A DNA stretch of 5,422 bases, from assembly GCA_048061315.1 (NCBI GenBank), contig JBGMRJ010000136.1, positions 1-5,422 of the forward strand, written 5' to 3'. Each line of letters begins with the position of its first letter. The first letter of the stretch is position 1. The notes under the pieces are model-generated. The model ran no database searches. It worked only from the letters and a program-made list of their open reading frames with translations, and had not been told where the DNA came from. Shown in pieces: positions 1-4,636 of this stretch. This DNA is from CAYQUC01 sp048061315. Lineage in GTDB: Bacteria; Pseudomonadota; Gammaproteobacteria; UBA6429; Thiohalophilaceae. Position numbers and translations under genes: made by a program.

Positions 1-251
1 AACCAAAATGATATATTCACTTTTATCGAGTATTGAATATAAGCACTCCAGATCATTAAAATTAATGCGCCAAAAAAAATAATAAAAAATCCTGGATTTA
101 GTATTGCTCTATTGATAGATTGCATCGCCTCCAAATAACTTCTGTTTGGAATATTTCTCAACCCTGGTATTACAGAAATTGTCCAGGCATAAAATAAACC
201 TGCCGAAAGTGCTGTTGTCATTATTGCTGAAAACAGTATGGTAATTTTCAT
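1..251 (-). CDS. DUF1772 / anthrone oxygenase-like membrane protein, C-terminal part beyond window
   Basis: An open frame reads leftward from ATG at 249-251 and runs off the window start without a stop; 83 codons are visible. The protein begins MKITILFSAIMTTALSAGLF, a hydrophobic first membrane segment (about residues 3-25). It continues with YAWTISVIPGL, then SYLEAMQSIN and RAILNPGFF leading into a second membrane helix (about 54-70). This order is the usual N-terminus of the DUF1772 family, which includes fungal anthrone oxygenases; bacterial members are about 150 residues with four helices, so roughly half is missing here. AGGA at 260-263 lies 8 bases before the ATG. The gene starts 43 bases after the NmrA-like gene with no terminator between, so the two are very likely one operon. 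Family assignment is by recognised pattern; the reaction and substrate of bacterial members are mostly unknown. Confidence 0.85.
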   Translation of the reverse strand, partial: MKITILFSAIMTTALSAGLFYAWTISVIPGLRNIPNRSYLEAMQSINRAILNPGFFIIFFGALILMIWSAYIQYSIKVNISFW

Positions 252-294
252 GCTAATTTTCCTGATTTTTAAATTTTCTTTGACACATTGTTTT

Positions 295-1140
295 TTAGTT
301 TGCTACATTCCAGATTCCACTCGCTACAGTATTTTTTACATAGTTCTGAAAGCTTCGTGGCTCACGACCTAGTGCCCGCTGAATACCATCGGTAAGACTT
401 GAATTTCGTCCATCTAAAACTTCTGTGAATAAATATTCCAGTAGTGAAATAAATTCCTTCGGTACCTGAGCTTCTCTTAAAAATGAAACATAATCTTTTA
501 TCGAAACTTGATGAACAGTAATATCACGCTTAGTCGCTGTCGCTATTTCAGATATTGCGTCACTAAAAGTCATTAATGATGGTCCGGTAAGCTCATAAAT
601 TTGTCCCTTATGCTTATCATCGGTTAAGGCGGCAAACACAATTTCAGCCAAATCATCAATATTAACAAAAGGTTCTTTAATATCACCGACAGGAATAAAA
701 ACCTGGCCTTGCACTATTTCATTCAGAAAAAAGTTTTCACTGAAGTTTTGTGCGAACCAACTCGAACGAACGATTGTCCAGTCCAGTGTTGAATTCATTA
801 CAATTTCTTCGCACTTTTGTGCAGCCACTTCACCACGCCCCGATAGCAGTACAAAATGTTCAACACCACAAATAATGGCTTGCTGAGTAAAGTTTTCTAT
901 AATTTCCGGTGCGCCGGGTACCGCCAAATCAGGGTAAAAAACCACATAAACTGAACGAATCCCCTGCAATGCCTGATGCCAGGTTGAAGCATCATACCAA
1001 TCAAATGGAATTTCGCTAGTTCGTGAACCTTCCCTGAAATGAAGCCCCTTTAAGCGAAATCGCTCAACTACCCGTTTAGATGTTTTGCCATTGCTGGCAA
1101 GAATAAGCGGTATTTTTTGCTCTAATTTACTATTTTGCAT
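295..1140 (-). CDS. NmrA-like NAD(P)-binding oxidoreductase/regulator (atypical SDR)
   Basis: The 281-residue protein is of the NmrA / NAD(P)H-binding atypical short-chain dehydrogenase type. It has an N-terminal Rossmann strand and nucleotide loop (residues 12-25), the second-strand R-x-G-S-R pattern (36-40) and FDW (46-48). VYVVFYPDLAVPG (64-76), the LLSGRGE strand (98-104), LDWTIVRSSWFAQNFSE (119-135), EPFVNIDDLAE (156-166) and GQIYELTGP (179-187) follow, and these are characteristic of this subfamily. Members reduce or sense small molecules such as quinones or azo compounds in the cytosol, or act as redox sensors; which applies here is unknown. The nucleotide loop is unusual: ASNGKTS (15-21) where relatives have G-x-x-G-x-x-G, so two of three glycines are replaced. 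The ATG at 1138-1140 is chosen because AGGAG (1149-1153) lies 8 bases upstream. It is the first gene of an operon with the DUF1772 gene and diverges from a cupin-type AraC regulator, its probable controller. Confidence 0.9.
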   Translation of the reverse strand: MQNSKLEQKIPLILASNGKTSKRVVERFRLKGLHFREGSRTSEIPFDWYDASTWHQALQGIRSVYVVFYPDLAVPGAPEIIENFTQQAIICGVEHFVLLSGRGEVAAQKCEEIVMNSTLDWTIVRSSWFAQNFSENFFLNEIVQGQVFIPVGDIKEPFVNIDDLAEIVFAALTDDKHKGQIYELTGPSLMTFSDAISEIATATKRDITVHQVSIKDYVSFLREAQVPKEFISLLEYLFTEVLDGRNSSLTDGIQRALGREPRSFQNYVKNTVASGIWNVAN

Positions 1141-1175
1141 TTTTTGTGCTCCTATTAGTTATTGTTTATCGTTCT

Positions 1176-1181
1176 AATATA
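1176..1181 (-). promoter_or_regulatory. Possible -10 box for the NmrA-DUF1772 operon
   Basis: On the minus strand this reads TATATT, five of six matches to TATAAT, and would start a transcript about 30 bases before the NmrA-like ATG. No good -35 box stands at 16-18 bases upstream, as expected for a promoter that needs an activator such as the divergent AraC protein. This is a pattern match only. Confidence 0.3.
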
Positions 1182-1197
1182 CAACACTAATTTGAAC

Positions 1198-1203
1198 TAT
1201 AAA
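1198..1203 (+). promoter_or_regulatory. Possible -10 box for the cupin-type AraC gene
   Basis: TATAAA (five of six to TATAAT) lies 65 bases before the chosen ATG at 1269. The -35 region is poor. It is back to back with the minus-strand TATATT at 1176-1181, so one regulator bound here could control both directions. Pattern match only. Confidence 0.3.
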
Positions 1204-1209
1204 TGCTGG

Positions 1210-1240
1210 TTCGTACTTTAAAAGTGCTTATTCGTTCATT
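1210..1240 (+). promoter_or_regulatory. Candidate AraC-type operator: 10-base direct repeat at 21-base spacing
   Basis: TTCGTACTTT (1210-1219) and TTCGTTCATT (1231-1240) match at 8 of 10 positions and begin exactly 21 bases apart, two turns of the helix. This is the arrangement used by AraC-family dimers, as at the araI1-I2 half-sites. The site lies between the putative -10 box of the regulator and its ribosome binding site, which would suit autorepression. The first copy also overlaps an imperfect palindrome at 1213-1227 with arms ACTTT/AAAGT. Binding is inferred. Confidence 0.3.
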
Positions 1241-1256
1241 TTCTGCTAGTGTTATC

Positions 1257-1263
1257 AAAGGAG
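1257..1263 (+). promoter_or_regulatory. Ribosome binding site fixing the AraC start
   Basis: AAAGGAG sits 5 bases before ATG 1269. The frame is open upstream to another ATG at 1203, but that one has no Shine-Dalgarno sequence and overlaps the putative -10 box, so the start at 1269 is preferred. Confidence 0.8.
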
Positions 1264-1268
1264 CTCAT

Positions 1269-2207
1269 ATGGATAATTCGTTACACACGCCTTTAAACAC
1301 ACTGGGCGAAACACTTCACTACTTAAAACTCAGCAGCGTTTTTTACTGTAAATCGGATTTAAGTGGTTCATGGGGAGTATCGCTACCGAGTATGCCTGAA
1401 ACCTCAATGTTCCATATCGTCACCGCTGGAGCATGCTCGATTGAATGCGAAGGCCAATCGCTGGAATTAAAGGCGGGTGATTTTGTTTTTGTTCCTAAAG
1501 GACAGGGGCATATTTTACGAAGTGATTCTACTGCTAAAATATCTGACTTATTTGATCTACCCACAAAACAAATTAGTCAATATTATGAAACATTGAGTAT
1601 AGGTGATCATAAAAATGATAAAACAACAATACTTTGTGGCGTTGTTAAACTAGAACATCCATCAGCAAGTTTTCTTATAAATGCCATGCCAAGTATGATT
1701 TACCTTGAAAGCACTAAAACCACTTATTCAAACTGGATGAGCCATAGTGTCAGACTCATTGCAGAAGAAGCAGAACAGACACACCTGGGCGGTGAAACAA
1801 TTTTAACACGACTTGCGGATGTACTGGTTATTCAAGGTCTACGTTATTGGATTACCAATTCGGATACAAAACAAGGTTGGTTATCTGCAATACAGGATAA
1901 ACGAATCGGAAAATCACTTGCGCTTATTCATAGCAAACCAGGAACACAATGGACCCTCGAAAGTTTAGCAAAAGAAATAGGGATGTCACGAACTGCCTTC
2001 GCCACTAAATTCACAGAATTGGTCGGTGAGCCAATGCTGCAGTATTTGACAAAGTGGCGGATGAATTTAGCCGTAATGAAATTAAAAGAGGGTGAAAAAG
2101 TATCACCTGATCTTATTGAACAATTAGGGTATAAATCAGAGTCTGCCTTTAGACGTACCTTTAAGAAAATTATCGGTTGTAACACCAATGCCATCTTAAT
2201 TGATTAA
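1269..2207 (+). CDS. AraC family regulator with N-terminal cupin domain
   Basis: The 312-residue protein (start at ATG 1269, AAAGGAG 5 bases upstream) is a cytosolic transcription factor. Residues 10-90 form a cupin-like sensor: LKLSSVFYCKSDLSGSWG, then FHIVTAGAC (48-56) and LKAGDFVFVPKGQGHIL (67-83), as in the Cupin_6 AraC group. Residues about 210-312 are the double helix-turn-helix domain: WTLESLAKEIGMSRTAFATKF (228-248), LVGEPMLQYLTKWRM (251-265), and the second helix pair with LGYKSESAFRRTFKK (286-300). The C-terminal G-x-S-P motif is replaced by GCNTNA (303-308) and the tail is short. Cysteines at 27, 56, 60 and 123 lie in the sensor half; other Cupin_6 regulators, such as RclR, use cysteines to sense oxidants, but the equivalence is not shown. 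It diverges from the NmrA-DUF1772 operon, its likely target, and ends tail to tail with the DUF4386 gene. Confidence 0.92.
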   Translation: MDNSLHTPLNTLGETLHYLKLSSVFYCKSDLSGSWGVSLPSMPETSMFHIVTAGACSIECEGQSLELKAGDFVFVPKGQGHILRSDSTAKISDLFDLPTKQISQYYETLSIGDHKNDKTTILCGVVKLEHPSASFLINAMPSMIYLESTKTTYSNWMSHSVRLIAEEAEQTHLGGETILTRLADVLVIQGLRYWITNSDTKQGWLSAIQDKRIGKSLALIHSKPGTQWTLESLAKEIGMSRTAFATKFTELVGEPMLQYLTKWRMNLAVMKLKEGEKVSPDLIEQLGYKSESAFRRTFKKIIGCNTNAILID

Positions 2208-2908
2208 ACTGCATATTTTTCCCATTGCGCAATATCAACCCCTTTAATTAAAAGCCAGAATGAAATCGCTATTTCACCAAAGAACAGATATTCGCTAAAT
2301 GCAAAACCAACATTCGGAATGATAAAATAGATAAATGAATCTAATAAATACCCCACGCATGCAATGACCAACAACACACCAATTAATTTTGGTATGAAAC
2401 CTGACTTGTATACCAGATAACCCATTGGAAATAACCACAGGCCCCAAAATATACCGGCGAGATTAATTCCAGATTCATGTAAATCGAGAAAAAATGGCAC
2501 TAAAGCCTGCAACTGTTGAGAAGAAAATTCCGACAAATATTCATGATTACTTAACAACATTAGAACCGCGATATTGTTAAGCTCATTAACCATCGCAATT
2601 GGAACAGCCACCATTATAAAAACAACCATCAACACTGCATAATTTTTATTAACGGGCTTTAATAATTTGTATAAAAATAATACTAGCCATAAATTAACCA
2701 ATTGTGTCAGCAATGCACTCACAATACTAAACCGAAATGCGCTTTCATTCGCTATTATTTTACTGGCTGTTGCAGCTGCATCCCCTGGAACAATTAATGT
2801 ACTCGGGATATACATAATTCCAAAAACACCCAGTGGAATTAGAAGCACATACAATAACCCGGCTATTCTTGCTGTTTTATTCGGGTCCATTTTATTTTGA
2901 CTCATCAT
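2204..2908 (-). CDS. DUF4386 family multipass membrane protein
   Basis: With the start at the second of three tandem ATGs, the product is 234 residues. It is strongly hydrophobic with about six membrane helices (near 14-36, 57-81, 88-118, 147-167, 171-197 and 205-224). The family pattern is clear: KTARIAGLLYVLLIPLGVFG (11-30), Y-x-P-S-T-L-I-V-P-G-D-A (33-44), LYKLLKPVNK (79-88), GIFWGLWLFPMGYLVYKSGF (152-171), GVLLVIACVGYLLD (177-190) and a final WLLIKG (218-223). The role of DUF4386 proteins is not established; inner-membrane location is inferred. AAGGA (2916-2920 on the minus strand) is 4, 7 and 10 bases from the ATGs at 2911, 2908 and 2905, so 2908 is favoured, with 2911 or 2905 equally possible in practice. 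The frame extends to TTG 2953 without a ribosome site. It diverges from the Rob-type regulator, its likely controller. Confidence 0.88.
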   Translation of the reverse strand: MMSQNKMDPNKTARIAGLLYVLLIPLGVFGIMYIPSTLIVPGDAAATASKIIANESAFRFSIVSALLTQLVNLWLVLFLYKLLKPVNKNYAVLMVVFIMVAVPIAMVNELNNIAVLMLLSNHEYLSEFSSQQLQALVPFFLDLHESGINLAGIFWGLWLFPMGYLVYKSGFIPKLIGVLLVIACVGYLLDSFIYFIIPNVGFAFSEYLFFGEIAISFWLLIKGVDIAQWEKYAV

Positions 2909-2915
2909 CATTTTT

Positions 2916-2920
2916 TCCTT
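2916..2920 (-). promoter_or_regulatory. Ribosome binding site before a triple ATG
   Basis: AAGGA on the minus strand precedes three in-frame ATG codons in a row (2903-2911). Spacings are 4, 7 and 10 bases, which leaves the exact start open but excludes the longer TTG-initiated reading. Confidence 0.65.
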
Positions 2921-2963
2921 TTTCAGAACATTTTCATGATAATAGCTGCTCAAAATGGTACTT

Positions 2964-2982
2964 TCTTGATAATTCGTGCTAC
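2964..2982 (-). promoter_or_regulatory. Marbox-like site in front of the Rob-type regulator
   Basis: The minus strand reads GTAGCACGAATTATCAAGA. Against the enterobacterial marbox consensus AYnGCACnnWnnRYYAAAY it matches 11 of 14 specified positions, including the whole GCAC core; the misses are the first A, the last A of AAA and the final Y. It overlaps the putative -35 box (2966-2971) of the regulator's own promoter, so bound protein would repress the regulator and could act on the divergent DUF4386 gene. The neighbouring regulator keeps the residues that read GCAC in MarA. Binding itself is inferred. Confidence 0.4.
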
Positions 2983-2989
2983 TTGATAA
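2965..2989 (+). repeat. Perfect 8-base direct repeat CTTGATAA
   Basis: CTTGATAA occurs at 2965-2972 and again at 2982-2989, 17 bases start to start. The first copy is part of the marbox-like site and contains the putative -35 box; the second overlaps the putative -10 box. It could mark two regulator half-sites or be an accident of promoter composition. Confidence 0.4.
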
Positions 2990-2992
2990 AAT
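2966..2992 (+). promoter_or_regulatory. Possible promoter of the Rob-type regulator
   Basis: TTGATA (2966-2971, five of six to TTGACA) and TAAAAT (2987-2992, five of six to TATAAT) are 15 bases apart, shorter than the preferred 17. A transcript starting near 2999 would leave only about ten bases before ATG 3009 and would lose the AGGA at 2993-2996. Either the leader is very short or transcription starts further upstream. Confidence 0.3.
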
Positions 2993-3008
2993 AGGATTTT
3001 ATGACGAT

Positions 3009-3899
3009 ATGCAGCAAAACCTACAATTAATTCAGGATTTAGTGAGCCAAATCGAAGATAACTTATCGAATGAAATAAATATTGTAAAACTCGCCAAATC
3101 TTTTGATTTATCACCCTGGCATTTTCAACGGTTATTTAAAAGTTTAGTGGGTGATTCATTAGGTAGCTACACTCGTGGACGACGGTTAACCAAGGCAGCT
3201 CAACTTTTATTAAACTCTGATCGGGGTATTATCGACATTGCATTTGAAGTTGGTTTTAATTCACACGAAGCTTTCTCACGATCATTTAAATCACATTTTA
3301 ACGTATCACCAAAAACATTCAGAAAAAACAAACCAGCCGTTCGTTTAAATGATAAACCAATACTAACCGAGGAATTATTTCATCATCTGGCACAAGATAT
3401 CAACCGCGAGCCAATGATAAAAACAATAAACGAACATACGATAATCGGATTTGACACTACAATACCATCACCGTTTATTTCCAATGAAGCTTATTGTGAT
3501 TTGTTGTATTCATCGTGGATGAAATTATTAGAACGACAAAATGAAATTCCAAACCGAATTCCTGAAACTTATTACGGTTTGAGTATTAGTCAATCCGGTC
3601 ATTTTATTGAAGATACTGTCGACTATATTGCTGGTATGCCAGTAACAGCACTAACTCACGTTCCTGATGCTATGGTATCGCACTCATTTCCGGAGCAACT
3701 CGTCGCCATGTTTAAAATAGCAACCGTTGATACAGATACTGTCACAAAGACAATTGATTATATCTATGGCTATTGGTTGCCTAATTCTAATTATAATCGA
3801 GGAAATGGTAACGACTATGAATTGTTTGAAGACGTTACCGATTTTGAAGATCCAAATCTAAGCTCAAAATACGTTATTCCTATTGAAGCGAAAAAATAA
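3009..3899 (+). CDS. Rob-type AraC regulator with C-terminal GyrI-like effector domain
   Basis: The 296-residue protein matches the length and layout of the Rob group. Residues 5-105 are a MarA-like double helix-turn-helix: NIVKLAKSFDLSPWHFQRLF (24-43) with W37, Q40 and R41 in the first recognition helix, GDSLGSYTRGRRLTKAAQLL (48-67), then IIDIAFEVGFNSHEAFSRSF (74-93) and FNVSPKTFRK (97-106). Residues about 135-294 are a GyrI-like small-molecule-binding domain, starting IKTINEHTIIGFDT and ending with DYELFEDV (269-276) and KYVIPIEA (287-294). In relatives this domain binds hydrophobic or cationic compounds and activates efflux or stress genes. ATG 3009 is preferred; its AGGA (2993-2996) is rather far, 12 bases. 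An in-frame GTG at 2976 would add 11 residues but lacks a ribosome site and lies inside the promoter. It diverges from DUF4386, its probable target. Confidence 0.9.
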   Translation: MQQNLQLIQDLVSQIEDNLSNEINIVKLAKSFDLSPWHFQRLFKSLVGDSLGSYTRGRRLTKAAQLLLNSDRGIIDIAFEVGFNSHEAFSRSFKSHFNVSPKTFRKNKPAVRLNDKPILTEELFHHLAQDINREPMIKTINEHTIIGFDTTIPSPFISNEAYCDLLYSSWMKLLERQNEIPNRIPETYYGLSISQSGHFIEDTVDYIAGMPVTALTHVPDAMVSHSFPEQLVAMFKIATVDTDTVTKTIDYIYGYWLPNSNYNRGNGNDYELFEDVTDFEDPNLSSKYVIPIEAKK

Positions 3900-3951
3900 A
3901 AATTTATTTTATGGCATAGTATATTCTCCGTAAGTTTAATTGATTTAAAAA

Positions 3952-4464
3952 TTAAGCCGATACTGCGGTTAATGGTGTTTGCATTGATGTTGAAGAATAA
4001 TTACTTTCTACGTGTTTTTTGGTTGCTGCCAGTGTTTCAGGTAATGATTTTTCCAGTTTTTTACGCATAAGTAGTTTGTGTAAAATCTTACCGAATAAGC
4101 CAAAGCGGACATCATAGCTAAAAACAACTTCAAGCTTGGTTGCGTGATCATCGATGCGAGTCAACCACCAGCTACTACTCGATACTGCTAAGGGTCCTAA
4201 TGCTGTGACTGAATAAGCGAAACCCTGTCCCTCATACCAATCTGTCACGAACTCCTGAATATTGCCAAAACCGACAACATGGCAATGCCGTCCCGTACCA
4301 ACACCCGTTTTACTGCTGGTGATGTAATGCGACTCACTGACAGTGGGTGCCCAGTCACTCACATTTCCAAAATCTTTAAGTACATCCCATACAAATATTG
4401 AGGGGGTATTGATAATCACCGCGGTTATTACTTCGTATTGACCGTGTAGTTGTGGTGCTGTCAT
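3952..4464 (-). CDS. SRPBCC / polyketide cyclase-like small-molecule-binding protein
   Basis: The 170-residue protein has the START/Bet v 1-like (SRPBCC, Polyketide_cyc2) pattern. The first strand is VITAVIINTPSIFVWDVLKD (12-31), followed by FGNVSDWAPTVSESHYI (32-48) and the turn TGVGTGRHCHV (53-63). ITSSKTG precedes that turn; EFVTDWYEGQGFAYSV (71-86), SSSWWLTRID (96-105) and LEVVFSYDVRFGLFG (111-125) follow, and a long C-terminal helix (about 126-153) closes the pocket. There is no signal peptide, so it is probably cytosolic. Such proteins bind hydrophobic ligands and a few are cyclases or dehydratases; no catalytic set can be read here and the last 17 residues are low-complexity. ATG 4462-4464 has AGGAG (4473-4477) 8 bases upstream. 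It diverges from a LysR regulator and faces the Rob-type gene across 52 bases without a convincing terminator. Confidence 0.85.
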   Translation of the reverse strand: MTAPQLHGQYEVITAVIINTPSIFVWDVLKDFGNVSDWAPTVSESHYITSSKTGVGTGRHCHVVGFGNIQEFVTDWYEGQGFAYSVTALGPLAVSSSSWWLTRIDDHATKLEVVFSYDVRFGLFGKILHKLLMRKKLEKSLPETLAATKKHVESNYSSTSMQTPLTAVSA

Positions 4465-4486
4465 TTTTTATTCTCCTGTTTACGTC

Positions 4487-4513
4487 ATTGTTTGCCTGTA
4501 GTGACATAACAAT
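4487..4513. promoter_or_regulatory. Inverted repeat ATTGTT/AACAAT upstream of the SRPBCC gene
   Basis: ATTGTT (4487-4492) and AACAAT (4508-4513) are perfect inverted copies separated by 15 bases, 23 bases before the SRPBCC start. A LysR tetramer or RNA polymerase could contact this stretch, but six-base AT-rich arms are weak evidence. Confidence 0.22.
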
Positions 4514-4557
4514 AGCGATCAATTCATGGATAATAAATAGACATAGTAGGCCACTTG

Positions 4558-4575
4558 TGGTGCATAATAGCACCA
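4558..4575. promoter_or_regulatory. Candidate LysR operator dyad TGGTGC-N6-GCACCA
   Basis: Two perfect 6-base inverted arms flank ATAATA, in the gap between the SRPBCC and LysR genes, 61 bases before the LysR ATG. LysR-type proteins usually bind an interrupted dyad of about this size in the divergent promoter; the classical T-N11-A spacing is not exact here (T4561 and A4572 are ten apart). A second small palindrome, CCACTTGTGG (4551-4560), overlaps its left arm. The spacer contains CATAAT (4563-4568), a possible -10 box for LysR with TAGACA (4538-4543) 19 bases upstream, so binding would block the regulator's own promoter. Confidence 0.45.
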
Positions 4576-4585
4576 TCAATAACAT
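4567..4585 (+). promoter_or_regulatory. Marbox-like site between SRPBCC and LysR genes
   Basis: ATAGCACCATCAATAACAT matches 12 of 14 specified positions of AYnGCACnnWnnRYYAAAY, with the GCAC core intact; the misses are the second Y and the middle A of AAA. It shares its GCAC with the right arm of the dyad at 4558-4575, so the core may be there for the dyad instead. If real, it would put this divergent pair under the Rob-type regulator encoded next door. Confidence 0.3.
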
Positions 4586-4636
4586 GGCTTTTTAAAGACC
4601 GGCTGCTAAGCTGACGGCTAAAACAGGTGAAATAGC

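Noticed and set aside
1122..1150. Marbox-like match on the minus strand around GCAC before the NmrA-like gene
   Set aside because: It matches only about 9 of 14 consensus positions, and the GCAC overlaps the ribosome binding site and start codon, which explains the sequence.
1203..1268. Longer 334-residue form of the cupin-AraC protein from ATG 1203
   Set aside because: It has no ribosome site, overlaps the putative -10 box, and its extra 22 residues are not family-like; AAAGGAG 5 bases before ATG 1269 decides the start.
1343..1564. 73-codon minus-strand open frame
   Set aside because: It lies entirely antisense to the cupin-AraC gene, with no ribosome site and no recognisable domain.
1928..2194. 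88-codon minus-strand open frame
   Set aside because: It is antisense to the helix-turn-helix region of the cupin-AraC gene, with no independent support.
2667..2900. 77-codon plus-strand open frame
   Set aside because: It is a shadow of the DUF4386 gene; its apparent hydrophobicity comes from the membrane protein on the other strand.
2909..2953. TTG-initiated extension of the DUF4386 protein
   Set aside because: There is no Shine-Dalgarno sequence before TTG 2953, while AAGGA sits just ahead of the three ATGs; the family starts shortly before the K-T-A-R-I-A-G motif.
3935..3956. Inverted repeat TTAATT/AATTAA as a terminator in the convergent gap
   Set aside because: The stem is all A/T with an 8-base loop and no GC-rich core, and it overlaps the SRPBCC stop codon; it is too weak to call an intrinsic terminator.
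4376..4585. 69-codon minus-strand open frame overlapping the SRPBCC start
   Set aside because: It is in another frame of a well-supported gene and spans the promoter region, with no ribosome site.
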